Positions 10,344-20,843 of a DNA stretch of 64,000 nt are shown in pieces. The notes below the pieces were generated by a model that did not search any database, was not told where the DNA came from, and worked only from the letters and a program-made list of their open reading frames with translations. This stretch comes from Cunninghamia lanceolata (taxonomy: Eukaryota > Streptophyta > Pinopsida > Cupressales > Cupressaceae): positions 4,216,001 through 4,280,000 of the forward strand of contig BSBN01000781.1 in the NCBI GenBank assembly GCA_027924645.1. Direction: 5' to 3'. Both the position numbers and the translations under genes were made by a program. How positions within the stretch are numbered: the first letter of the stretch is position 1; each line of letters opens with the position of its first letter.

Positions 10344-11894
10344 CATGCATCGACCTCCTCAATTGCTAAGGTGGAGGTTCTTCTTCTTCAAAACTTTCAA
10401 AGCTATTTGAGCTCTCCTCATCAACAGGTCTAGCAAGAGTACGTAGTTCACTTCTAGTAGGAGTAGATGGTATCTGAAGTACCTCCTCTTTCACTGGTTG
10501 TAGCTCAACAGAGGAAGGTTTCATTTGTATAAAGATAATACTTCTACTGTAGAGAACCTTCTATGTAACTGGATCCCAAAACTTGTACCCCTTCACACCG
10601 ATTCCATAACCAATGAAGATACACTTCACTGCCTTGTTTTCCAACTTAGATATCTTCTTAATAGGAACATGAGCGTAAGATTCACAACCAAATACTCTGA
10701 GATGTCTCATCGAAGGTTTTTTACCAGACCACACATCCATGGGTGTCTTTTCAACAAGTGTTGATGTAGGAGATCTGTTAATTAAATAACATGCAGTGGC
10801 TACTACTTCAACCTAGAACTTATGTTCAAGACCAACACCACTTAACATACTCTTAGCCCTCTCTATCAACGTTATGTTCATCCTCTCTGCAACTCCATTT
10901 TGTTGTGTTGTGTATGGAGTTGTCTTGTGTCTTTCAATCTTGTGGTCCTTACAAAACCTGTCAAATTCTTCCAAGCAGAACTCACCACCATTATCAGTCC
11001 TCAAACACTTAATCTTTCTACAAGTTTAATTTTCAACAAGGGCTTTAAAATCCTTAAATTGACTAAAGACTTCATATTTGCTCCTGAGAAAGTAAATAAT
11101 GTCCTACTGTAGTCATCTATGAATGAGACAAAATACACAGATCTAGCTAAAGAAGGAACATTCACAGGACCAAATACATTTGCATGCACATAATCCAATA
11201 ACCTAGAAGCCTTATGAGAACTTTTGTAAAATCAAACACGGTGTTGCTTTCCATATATGCAATATTCACAAAAGTCAAACTCAAGATTACAATCATCAAG
11301 GCCTTCAACAAGGCTCTTTGATTTGAGGGTTCTAAGACCCTTTTCACCTATGTGACCAAGTCTTTGGTGCCACAACATTGTTTTATCAATAAGAAGCTTT
11401 GTTTCCAAGGAATGAGCACTCTTCGGTACCCAAAAAACATGACCATCAGATGTAGATTCTATAGACTTGTTTGCTGCTCTATCTGATAGTGATAATGAAG
11501 AATCCAAAGGTATATTCTTTGGTTTCATAGAGGAACTATTGCACTGTATAATGCATGTATCTAGCTTGTACAAGGTGCCAATCCTAACACCCTTTGCAAG
11601 AACCATAGATCCTCTTGTCATCTTGCATCCTCCATTCGAGAAAACAACTTGCACACCTGAATCTCCAAGTTTACTCACCGAGAGCAGGTTCCATGCCAAA
11701 CCTGAGATATACAGTACACCATCAATCCCCTTCACTCTACCATCAGGGAATTTGATTTTGACACTTCCACAACCAACAATATTCAGGTGAGAGTCATCAT
11801 CCAGATACACCTTTCCACTGTCATATTCTTCATAATTTGAGAAAAACCTCTGTGAGAGGTCATGTGGAAAGAAGCACCTAAATCTATTAACCAC
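10344..11894 (-). pseudogene. pol: Element D integrase with pre-integrase zinc domain
   Basis: Minus strand, in several frames. 11894-11232 gives the segment after protease (GVLYISGLAWNLLSVSKL) and the Gag-pre-integrase HHCC zinc domain (LWHQRLGHIGEKGL, then CEYCIYGKQ). 11198-11001 holds the first part of the integrase core (FIDDYSRT). 11004-10813 holds RTDNGGEF and GVAERMNITLIERAKSML, which supply the second Asp and the Glu of the D,D,E triad. Recognisable integrase C-terminal sequence (VFGCESYAHVPIKKISKLE) continues to about 10344, where element F begins. Integrase joins the new DNA copy to the chromosome. Frame changes and stops show it is dead. Confidence 0.88.
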
Positions 11895-12466
11895 ACATCT
11901 TGTGATGCATGTGTTGCCAAGGCTACAACAAAAGTGTCAACATCTTCATGAGAGGAATTTTTAGAGTCTGAATTGGAGAAATCCTTCTTGTTTTTCTTTT
12001 TCTTCTCCTCCTTGCACTCTTTGCGGATGTGACCAATTTTTCCGCAATTCCAACATTTCACCTTAGACTTTCTAGGAGACTTGAACTTTGACTTCTTGTC
12101 CTTCTTCTTACCTTTCTCTTTTGCTCTACCACGTACTTCAAGGGCTTCCTTGGCCATCATAGAAGACTTTCTTCACATCTCTTTAGACAAAAGTGATGCT
12201 ACCACCTCATCTATTATCATACTAGTGGTGTTATTTCCAACAGCCATAACTAGGTGATCCCATGAGCCTGGCAAAGAATATAACAAAAGCATACAACTAT
12301 CCCCATCTGATATCTTATCACCAACAAACCCCAACTATGCCACAAACATATTAAATGCATTCATGTGTTTAGGAATGGATCCTCCATCTTCCATCTTTAG
12401 AGAATACAACTTCTTTCGAAGGAATAATTTTTTCACCAAGGATTTAGCCTGATAAACATCACCAAT
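11783..12466 (-). pseudogene. gag: Element D gag C-terminus and protease start
   Basis: Minus strand. Gag fragment IGDVYQAKSLVKKLFLRKKL and MEDGGSIPKHMNAFNMFVA (12466-12335), then a frame (12160-11783) with the CCHC nucleic-acid knuckle CWNCGKIGHIRKEC in a very Lys-rich setting. The copia protease follows, with WLIDLGAS in place of the usual DSGAS. The Ser to Leu change beside the catalytic Asp would inactivate the protease. Element E interrupts the gene immediately upstream (12467). Confidence 0.85.
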
Positions 12467-12471
12467 CTTCT

Positions 12472-13206
12472 TGATGCAGGAGCATCCCTGGTTCAAGAGC
12501 AATCTTGCATCAATCAAAAATATATACATTTCATTTTATTTCTTTCATTTTCCTAGTTCAGTATAGTTAGTTCAGTCAGTAGCAGTTTCAGTGGATTGGT
12601 CCGCATTCTTTCGCAGTTTCATTTCAGACCTTGCAAAGCTAGAGTTAGCATCTAGACATCTTCATATCTAGACAATTAGCTAAGGGAGAAGATTTGTGGA
12701 GCACTTTCATGACTTGCGGAGCTAAATGACACATCATTCAAGGTACTTTGGGATGTGGCCAACCTTCCTTGAGATCTGCACATTGATTCATTCACCTGCG
12801 GAGGAATACAAGTAGTTTAGGGCTGACCAATCCGTGTACACACGAACAACATCTCTTTCATTGGAGTTTGTAATATTGTTGGCCAACATGGATGAATCTT
12901 ATGATCCAGAGCTTATATATAATCATGTAATAGATGCCTAGGAATGTAGTTAGCATACAAGTTAGATAGTCTGAATTTTCTTGTATCTGGTGCTTCAAAG
13001 CTATATCTTGCATATACATTGTAACTAGAGAATCAGGCTTGTGAGCCCTAATTTGTAAGCCTGCATGTTTGCATTGTGAATCTATGATATACTAAATGAC
13101 TGAATCTGCATTTGCATTCTATAATTGAGTCGCTTCCATTGTGTTTACTCTTGATGCACAATCTGGGATGTTCACTTTGTGGACCCTCCTAACCATGACT
13201 ACACCA
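12472..13206 (+). repeat. Element E 5' LTR (735 bp)
   Basis: Starts TGATGCAGGAGCATCCC and ends GACTACACCA. Compared with the 3' LTR it lacks about 95 bp around 12670. A TATATATAA box at 12914-12922 is the likely promoter. Confidence 0.9.
12914..12922 (+). promoter_or_regulatory. TATA box of element E LTR
   Basis: TATATATAA about 290 bp before the LTR end. A similar ATATATAA lies at the matching place in the 3' LTR near 18447. Confidence 0.5.
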
Positions 13207-13208
13207 AG

Positions 13209-13220
13209 TGGTATCAGAGC
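13209..13220 (+). other. Element E primer-binding site
   Basis: TGGTATCAGAGC two bases after the LTR end; complementary to the initiator methionine tRNA 3' end. Confidence 0.92.
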
Positions 13221-13409
13221 GAAGTTTGAATCCATTGGGAGAGAAGTAAGAGAAGTTTATGAAGGAATTCTGTAAGATCTTGCTATGAACATATCACCAA
13301 ACCTAAGGCAGACTACTTGTGTTGTCAACCGATTGCCGATTGTGAGGCAATTGTCACCTTGTAGCCTGATCAGCAAATTTGAGGCAATTACACTTGACCC
13401 TAGGAAGAG

Positions 13410-14530
13410 ATGTCATCGAGGAGAATACCTGCTATTGGTACTATGGCCGGAAGAATAGATGAGATGATGGAGATGATGAAGATAATGCAAGTTTGATTAG
13501 ATGCTATTGAAGAATATCGAAGAAGAGGACTTACACCTAGACCTAATGTTGAAAGTGATGATGAAGAATTTCAATCTGCTGATCAAAATGAAGAAACAAT
13601 AGAAGAAGAAGAAGAAGAATCAGATCAAGTGAAGATGTTGAAAGCTATTTCAAAGATTGGGAAAAGACCTAGAGTGGATCTACCGAACTATACTAGGAAT
13701 TTGAATCCCGAGGAGCTAATTGATTGGATAAATGACCTAGAAGAATACTTTGAATATGAAGAAATTTAAGATCCGGAGAAGGTGAAATTTGCAAAGACTA
13801 AGTTGAAAGGACATGCTGCTATTTGGTGGAAAGAAGTTCAATTTGAATTAAATAGAAGAGGAAAAGAGAAGATCATAAAATGGGATAGAATGGTGACAAA
13901 GTTGAATCAGTTTATACCTGCTGACTATGAATTGGAATTGTTGAAGAGATTACAAAACTTGAGACAAAAGGAGAAATATGTGAAGGAGTACACTGAAGAA
14001 TTTCATAAGATGATCATAAGGATAGGACATAGTGAAACAAGCAAGGAGAAAGTGGCCCAAGATAAATCAATGGACTGAGATTGAGCATTCAAGAAGAACT
14101 GAGTTTGGTAAGGATGACAACATTGGAAGAAGCATATCAGTTTTCCCTGAAAGTTGAAGAAAAGTTGAACAAGAAGCATGAGCAGAGACAAAGAGGTAGA
14201 GGAGGTAAATTATAGAGAAGTAGAACATATTTCAGAGGAGAAAGATCATATGCAGAGCAAAAAAAACAAGATAACACATTTAAGAAGGAAGACAGAGATA
14301 GCAGTTCATATCGGAGAGATGATAGAACTTTCTACTGTAGAGGAAATCCTAATTCATACCAGAGTGAAGGATACAAAAGAGATGGAAGAGGACTTGATAG
14401 GAGAACATTCAGAGGAACCTATTTTAAGTGTGGAGGTGAAGGACACAGAGCATTTGAATGTCATCAAGGAAGTACAAGTAAGAAGAGTGAGAATAGTGGA
14501 AGAGCAGCTTATGTAGAAGAAGAACATGTT
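13410..14530 (+). pseudogene. gag: Element E gag (broken)
   Basis: ATG at 13410 (MSSRRIPAIG) is the likely start. The frame has a TGA at 13494-13496 and a TAA near 13767, then stays open at 13782-14078 with the Gag core (KLKGHAAIWWKEVQFEL, KWDRMVTKLNQFIP, RQKEKYVKEYTEEFHKM). An acidic Glu run lies before the core. A knuckle remnant near 14427-14460 reads FKCGGEGHRAFEC with Tyr where the first Cys of CCHC is expected. Gag would assemble the particle and bind RNA. The Gag family is clear; the gene is dead. Confidence 0.85.
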
Positions 14531-14578
14531 GGATCACCTAGTTCAATTGGTAAACCTGAGAAAGGAGAATCACTTGTC

Positions 14579-15134
14579 ATGAGGAGATCACTATTTCAAG
14601 AAGAGACAAATGAGGAACCACTGCAGAGGAAAAGTTTGTTCTGGACCAGATGCAAATTAGGAGATAAATGTTGTAAGCTTGTAATTGATAGTGGTAGTTT
14701 TGATAATTTGGTTTCAGAGGAGATGGTGACTAAATTGAAGTTGGAAAGATTAAAACACCCTAAGCCATATCAGATAGCATGGATTTAGGATGATCATAAG
14801 GTACTAGTGAGTGAACAATGTTTGGTAAAATTCCATATTGGATCTTATCATGATGAAGTATTGTGTGATATTATGCCTATGGGATGTATGTCATATATTG
14901 TTGGGTAGACCATGGAAGTATGATATAAAAGCTATACATTATTGGAGAAAGAATACCTACACTATAACATCAAATGGGAAGAGAATTACTTTGATTTATT
15001 TGGAAGATGAACCTAAGAGTGAAATATGTGGGAATGTTAGAATCTATTTGGTTTATGGAAGGAAATTTCTAGATGGTTTGATACATGAGAATATGTGTTA
15101 TGCTTTGATCCCTAAGAAACCTGAAACCCTTTAA
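14579..15134 (+). pseudogene. pol: Element E protease region
   Basis: Aspartic protease of a chromovirus. The catalytic loop reads CKLVIDSGSFDNLVSEEM, a D-S-G motif, in the frame 14579-14788. A stop (TAG) at 14786-14788 ends that frame. The following segment (14838-15134) has a frame change and contains LLGRPWKYD, the second hydrophobic-Gly loop typical of these proteases. The enzyme would cut the Gag-Pol polyprotein. Confidence 0.8.
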
Positions 15135-15149
15135 AGACAGAGACTAAAT

Positions 15150-15943
15150 AATCACAACCGAAGGAGATAACTAAATTGTTAATAGAGTATAAAGACATCA
15201 TATCAGATAATGTACCTGAAGGATTGCCACCAATCAGGAGTATCAGTCATCACATGGATCTTATTCCTAGAGCTATTTTGCCTAACAAAGCAGCACACAT
15301 AATGACACCAACATAGAATGAAGAATTGAATAGACAGATACAAGAACTATTGAGGAAAGGTTTGATTAGAGAAAGCTTGAGTCCTTGTGCAATAATTGTA
15401 GTGCTAGAACCAAAAAAGGATGGAGAATTGAGAATGTGTACAGACTCTAGAGCAATCAACAAGATCATAGTTAAGTATAGATTTCCATTGCCTAGGATGG
15501 ATGATATTATGGATTGTTTGAGTGGAGAAAAATATTTTACAAAGATAGACCTGAAGAGTGGATACCATCAGATCAGAATCAAAGAAGGAGATGAATGGAA
15601 GGGTGCTTTTAAGACAAATGAAGGATTGTATGAGTGGTTAGTGATGCCTTTTGGATTGACAAATGCACCGAGTACTTTCATGAGATTGATGAATGAATTT
15701 TTGAAGAAATTCTTGGGTAAGTTTGTTTTTGTATATTTGGATGATATTCTAATTTTCAATAAGATAAAAGAAGAATATTTGTCACACCTGAGACAAGTAT
15801 TGCAGAGGTTGATAGAAGAGAAATTGCTGACAAACATCAAGAAGTGTAGTTTCATGAAGGAAGAGTTGGTATACTTGGGATTTGTGATTTCTGTGGAAGG
15901 ATTGAAGATGGAGCCTGAGAAAGTTAGAGCAATTGTTGAGTAG
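15150..15943 (+). pseudogene. pol: Element E reverse transcriptase
   Basis: Chromovirus reverse transcriptase. VPEGLPP, a usual pre-RT motif, is near 15210, and the main frame is 15326-15943. Motifs in order: [56 protein letters not shown] and the catalytic [10 protein letters not shown] with both aspartates. A TAG lies upstream near 15314-15316 and another closes the frame at 15941-15943. Thumb and connection sequence continue after the second stop in the same frame. It copies the element RNA into DNA. Confidence 0.9.
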
Positions 15944-16546
15944 CCTACACCTGAGAGAATTGGAGAAGTCAGATCATTTCATGGATTTGCTAGTTTCTAC
16001 TGGAAGTTCATCAGAAATTTTAGTTCAGTATGTAACCCTATGATAGAGACAATGAGAAGTGATAGAAAGGACTTTAAGAGGACATCAGGAGCAAATAAAA
16101 GTTTTGAGTTGTTGAAGCAGAAAGTGATAGAGCAACCTATGTTGGCATTATCGGATTTCAATAAGGTATTTCAAGTAGATTGTGATGCAAGTGGAAATGC
16201 AATAGGAGTAGTGTTAAGTCAAGAAGGTAGACCTGTAGCATATTTCAGTGAGAAGTTGAATGATGCAAGGAGAAGATATTCAGTTTATGATCAGGAATTC
16301 TATGCCATAATTCAAGCCTTGAAGAAGTGGAGACATTATGTGTTGCCTAAGGAGTTTGCGTTGTATACTGATCATCAAGCATTTCAATATTTGAACAATC
16401 AAGGAAAGTTGAATCAAAGACATATGAGATGGGTGGAATTCATGCAGAGTTATACTTTTGTATTGAAGCATAGGAGTGGAAAATCAAACAAAGTTACAGA
16501 TGCATTGAGTAGAAGGATGAATTTGCTGACAGAGATGAGAGTTTAG
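15944..16546 (+). pseudogene. pol: Element E RNase H (gypsy type, catalytic residues kept)
   Basis: Frame from 16040 to 16546, continuous with the reverse transcriptase frame. The four catalytic positions are visible: DCDASGNAIG (Asp), YDQEFYAII (Glu), LYTDHQAF (Asp) and KVTDALSRR (Asp). It degrades the RNA strand of the RNA-DNA hybrid. Only the upstream stop marks it as part of a dead polyprotein. Confidence 0.88.
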
Positions 16547-16559
16547 TGTTAGGATTTGA

Positions 16560-17920
16560 GGAGTTGAAGAACTTGTATGAGGAAGACCTTGATTTTGCAA
16601 AACCTTAGAAAGCATGTAAGGAACCTGTTGTGACAGATAGAAGTAAGTGGTTGGATTATTTCATTCAAGAAGATATGTTGTTTAGAGGAAATCAGTTGTG
16701 TATCCCTAGGAGTTCAATGAGAGACAATTTGATCAAGGAAAAGTACAATGGTGGATTGGCAGGACATTTTGGCATTGATAAGACAATGGCTTTGGTAAGT
16801 GAAAATTACTTTTGACCTCTGATATATAAGGATGTTAAGAAGTTTGTGCAAAGTTGTAAAGTATGTCAAGTTGCAAAAAGAAGTAGTCAGAATACTGGAA
16901 TGTACAAATTATCTTTGACAGTACCTAAGAGACCTTGGGAAGACATAAGCATGGATTTTATAATGGGATTACCGAAGACACAAAGAGGACATGATTCTAT
17001 ACTTGTAGTGGTGAATAGATTTTCAAAGATGACACATTTCATACCTTGTAAGAAGACAACTGATGCAGTTCGTGTGGCTGACCTATTTTTCAAGGAGATT
17101 GTGAGATTGCATGCATTACCTAAGAGCATAATTTTAGAGAGGTACAAGATTTCTTGGATACTTTTGGAGGACACTTTAGAAGAAGATAAAGATAGATTTG
17201 AAGTTTAGTTCAACATTTCATCCATAGACTGATGGACAAACAAAGGTAGTAAATAGGAGTTTGGGAAATTTGTTGAGATGTTTGGTTGGAGAGAAGGCGG
17301 GAAATTGGGATTTGATTCTATCACAAGTAGAGTTTGCATATAATAATTCAATGAACCAGAGTACATGAAAGACACGATTTGAGATTGTGATAGGAACTAA
17401 CCCTAGAGGAGTAGCAGAGTTGAGAGATATCGATATGGAGAATAAAAGGAGTGCAGAAGCAGAAGAATTTGCTGGACACATGGAGACAATGCATAATCAG
17501 GTTAAGAAGCATTTGGAGGAGATGAATAGTAAGTATAAAGAAGTTTGGACCATGTAGGATACTGAGAAAGTTTGATTCAGGAAATGCATATGAAGTGGAG
17601 TTACCGGAGGCATTGGATATATCACCTATTTTCAACATTGCAGACCTATATCAATATCAAAAAGCAGAAACCACTGACAACATTAAAGACCATTTGAAGA
17701 AGCAGTTACCACAACAAGCACCAGAGCAGATTGAAGACATCTTGGACAACAGAATTGGACACAGCACCAGAGGAAAGTAATACAAAGAATATCTTGTGAA
17801 GTGGAAAGGTAGACCGGTCTGAAGATTCATCTTGGATTTCTCAGGCTGAGGTGAACCGTCTTGGTTTTCCTCTAGCCCTAGAAAAGTGAGGAACTCACTT
17901 TTTCAACAACCCCGGGTGTT
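16560..17920 (+). pseudogene. pol: Element E integrase and chromodomain
   Basis: The zinc domain (GHFGIDKTMAL, CKVCQVAKR) and integrase core (WEDISMDFIMGLPKTQ with the first Asp, RFSKMTHFIP) lie at 16630-17208. A frameshift then removes the second catalytic Asp segment, after which TDGQTKVVNRSLGNLLRCL is readable in another frame (17228-17285). The C-terminus (17595-17890) ends with a chromodomain: IEDILDNRIGHSTRG, YKEYLVKWKG and SWISQAEV. Chromodomains of chromoviruses help direct integration to marked chromatin. A purine run at 17880-17893 is the best polypurine tract candidate. Confidence 0.85.
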
Positions 17921-18757
17921 TAATGTAGGTGCATCCCTAGTTCAAGAGCAATCTTGCACCAACCAAAAATAATTGCATTTTGTTTTTTTTCTTTCATTTT
18001 CCCAGTTCAGTCAGTAGCAGTTTCAGTAGATTGGTCCACATTCTGCTACAGTTTCATTTTAGACCTTGCAGATATGGAATTAGCATCTAGACATCTTCAT
18101 GCACATCATATCCAAAATTTAGATCATTTGGATCAGTTTCCAAAAAGATATCACTATCAGAAGATCGACTATTTTCTCAGAACAAAGCATTTAGATAGTC
18201 TCAGACAATCAACTAAGGGAGAAGACTTGTGGAGCACTTTCACAACTTGTGGAGCTAAATGACATATCATTCAAGGTACTTTGGGACATGGCCAACCTTC
18301 CCTGAGATCCGCACATTAATTCATTCAACTGCGGAGGAATACAAGTTGTTTAGGGCTGACCTATTTGTGTACACACATTACATATCTTTCATTGGAGTTT
18401 ATAATCTATTTGGCTGACATGGAGGAATCTTATGATCCAGAGATGATATATAATCATGTAATAGATGCTTAGGAGAGTAGCTAGCATAATTCACAAGTTA
18501 GATAGTCTAAATTTTCTTGTATCGAGCACTTCAAAGCTATATCTTGCGCATACATTTTAACTGGAGAATTAGGCCTTTGAGCCCTAATTTGTAAGCTTGC
18601 ATGTTGTCGGCATGTTTGTATTGTGAATCTATGATATACTAAATGACTGAATCTACATTTGCATTTTATAATTGAGTTCCTTCTGTTATGTTTACTCTTG
18701 CTACACAGTCTGGACTGTTCACTTTGTGGACCCTCCTAATTAACCGTGATTGCACCA
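17921..18757 (+). repeat. Element E 3' LTR (837 bp)
   Basis: Second E LTR, ending GATTGCACCA and followed by TSD CTTCT. It contains about 95 bp (around 18090-18200) missing from the 5' LTR. Confidence 0.9.
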
Positions 18758-18762
18758 CTTCT

Positions 18763-18846
18763 TCCAAAGTTCCTTCGCAATCTTCTCTTTATGGATATTT
18801 AAGAGCACAAAATTAGCCAAACATAGTCTTATGAGATGCTTGGCTT
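18763..18846 (-). pseudogene. gag: Element D gag, middle fragment
   Basis: Minus-strand codons between the two insertions read AKHLIRLCLANFVLLNIHKE followed by KIAKELWKK, the usual copia Gag segment (the UBN2 type). They link the N-terminal fragment at 19901-20083 with the part starting at 12466. Confidence 0.75.
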
Positions 18847-19900
18847 TGAAAGGAAGCTAGGTATGCAGAAATCGCTTCCTACACTAATCTAATGAGGAGA
18901 GGGCTATGCAAATTCAAATTAATCCTTACAACTACAACAATATGTAACACATAAACGAGATATTGCAGCAATACACATGAACCAGAAAGAAGATAGAAGA
19001 AGAGAAACAAAGATTTATGGTGGGGAAAGCCCTTATCGGGTGAAAAACCCCACACTCAAAAACCTGCACAATGTATTAACAAATCTGAAATATGTTTACA
19101 ATACACTTGCAATGCAAGCTTCAATGGTCTTTGACACTCGTGTCTGGAGTCAAACCAGTAGCATAACAGTACCTGTACAACCTGTGATACCTCTACTCCT
19201 CCAAGCACCTATTTATATAGAAAATACAAGGCAATATTGGACCTTTCTTGGGATGGGCGTCCAACTTGGCTTCATGGACCAAAACCCACACCTAAGGACA
19301 CCTGGTCAACATTGTAGAATGTGCCTGACACTTGTCCATAGCTCCCATCCCAAAGATGTCACCTATTTCCAAAATAGGCTATGATAGATGCTCTTACGAC
19401 ACTTACGACTGTCATAGAATATGTCATAGCGGTTACAACTTACAGCTGTAAGAGAATTTGTCATACACAGGCTATAAATAGCATATTCTCTTACAACATG
19501 TCATAGTCCACCTTGGGGTGCCCAAATATGCCTTTTTCAAAGATGCTTCATGACACATGTCTTCACTTGCCTTACAACCTTCTATTTCTGACTCTTACAT
19601 GTCATAGATTCTGTCATAGGAATCTATCATAACCGTTTTGGTCAAGATTCACTTACACAACATGGAAGATGCTGACACATGGCAAAATGCTCCTACCACA
19701 AAGTGGGATGCCTATCTCCTCATGCGAGGAGAAAATTACAAGTTGTCATATTCCATGTAGGATTGACACATCACCGTGCCACATCCCACAATATGACAAT
19801 ATGGAATTTACAAATATTTACAACATAGGCAATTAAATAATAAATGCAAACATTAATAATGCAAGGAATTACCAAGGTTGAGACACCTTAATTCCCAACA
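18847..19900 (-). mobile_element. Solo copia LTR, 1054 bp
   Basis: Starts TGTTGGGAATTAAGG on the minus strand at 19900 and ends CTTCCTTTCA at 18847. A perfect target-site duplication GGCTT flanks it (18842-18846 and 19901-19905). It shares the end motifs and the GGGTTTTTCACCC region with the LTR of element D but is a different, related family. A TATATAAATA box sits at about 19208-19217 (minus). There is no interior, so it is a solo LTR left by LTR-LTR recombination within gag of D. Confidence 0.92.
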
Positions 19901-20083
19901 GGCTTTTCTATCCATCATATCCCAATCTACTTGAGAGGTGCTTGCTGGTTTTGCATCAGATATTGTAGCCCATAGATCTCTTTTTATGAGCATATCTTCC
20001 ATTTTCAACTTCCATAGTTTGAAGTTGCCACCATTGAACTTCTCCATTTCAATTCTACTGGATGTGCTTGCCATCTTTTGCAT
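19901..20083 (-). pseudogene. gag: Element D gag, N-terminus
   Basis: Minus strand. MQKMASTSSRIEMEKFNGGN followed by FKLWKLKMEDMLIKRDLW is a textbook copia Gag start. Either the ATG at 20083 or the one at 20074 could begin it. The sequence is cut at the solo LTR after MMDRKA. Confidence 0.85.
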
Positions 20084-20180
20084 GTAATTAGGTTACTGAA
20101 TTTTCACAACTGTAAAACTCCCACTGAACTAAGCTTAGACAAAAAACCCTTGTACCCACAACAAGAAACTGAGTTGATCA

Positions 20181-20195
20181 GGCTCTAATACTAAT
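20181..20195 (-). other. Element D primer-binding site (decayed)
   Basis: On the minus strand, next to the 5' LTR end, TTAGTATTAGAGCC resembles the initiator-Met site TGGTATCAGAGC with a few changes. Confidence 0.65.
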
Positions 20196-20843
20196 TGAAA
20201 GGAAGCACAAGTCCGGAAACAACTTCCAAACTAGTCTTATCAAGAGAGGGTTGCATTTAATTCTTTCAAAACCTTTCTACGATTACAAATTATTATGATG
20301 CACATTCATTTAGTTAATTTTAAAATATAAAAACATTAACACAATGATTTTACGTGGGGAAAACCCTTTCAGGTAAAAACCCCACACTCCAAACACATGG
20401 TTCAATTATATTACTGTAATCTGTATATGGCTACAATATAATTCTCAGAACAAGTGTTTCTTTAGGAGTCTTCACTACTACAGAATCTGGAAATAAACTG
20501 GAAACATTTTGTCTCTTCAGAATAGCTTCAACATATAAATTAACTTCAAAAACAATGAAATAGACTTAATGCAAGAGTTGCAAAAGTCAAACACCCTCAA
20601 AAAGATGACTTAGCTTTCTCCACAAACTCCTCTGCAAAAGCTTACAAAGCATCCACTTTCAAATCTATTTTAAAGCAAAACACGTTTATCATATCTTTCC
20701 TAGGTGTCCACTTCCCAAAAAAGAATATTTTCCAACTTGAAAATCTTTTCCAAATCAAAAAACTTTTACAACATGAAAATATTTTCCAAAAAATAAAGCA
20801 TATCCTCTTCATGGATGCTCCAAAGAGATAAGGATAAGATTTT
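20196..20843 (-). repeat. Element D 5' LTR, truncated
   Basis: Matches 3900 to about 4545 of the 3' LTR. It stops matching at GGATAAGATTT near 20843, so about 260 bp of its 5' end has been lost or replaced by the neighbouring sequence. Confidence 0.82.

Larger units (their letters stand above)
12472..18757 (+). mobile_element. Element E: Ty3/gypsy chromovirus, 6.3 kb
   Basis: Plus strand. LTRs at 12472-13206 and 17921-18757, target-site duplication CTTCT (12467-12471 and 18758-18762), initiator-Met primer-binding site, then gag, protease, reverse transcriptase, RNase H, integrase and a chromodomain. This order and the chromodomain define a chromovirus. It sits inside the gag gene of copia element D. 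The 3' LTR starts TAATG where the 5' LTR has TGATG, a single change in the terminal dinucleotide. All genes carry stops or frameshifts. Confidence 0.92.
3900..20843 (-). mobile_element. Element D: Ty1/copia retrotransposon split by three insertions
   Basis: Minus-strand copia element. The 5' LTR is on the right (20196-20843, truncated) and the 3' LTR on the left (3900-4806). The inner order is gag, protease, integrase, reverse transcriptase, RNase H, as expected for copia. It is broken by E at codons following ELWKK of gag, by a solo LTR further upstream in gag, and by F (next to an older LTR scrap) between integrase and reverse transcriptase. All coding parts contain stops or frameshifts. 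The right LTR diverges from the left after about 20843, so the right target-site duplication is lost. Confidence 0.9.

Noticed and set aside
10525..10764. Plus-strand 79-codon frame
   Set aside because: It is the reverse side of the copia integrase C-terminal region, which reads clearly on the minus strand.
12473..12480. Element E starting at TGCAGG two bases further on
   Set aside because: That start gives no matching target-site duplication; TGATG at 12472 gives a perfect CTTCT on both sides.
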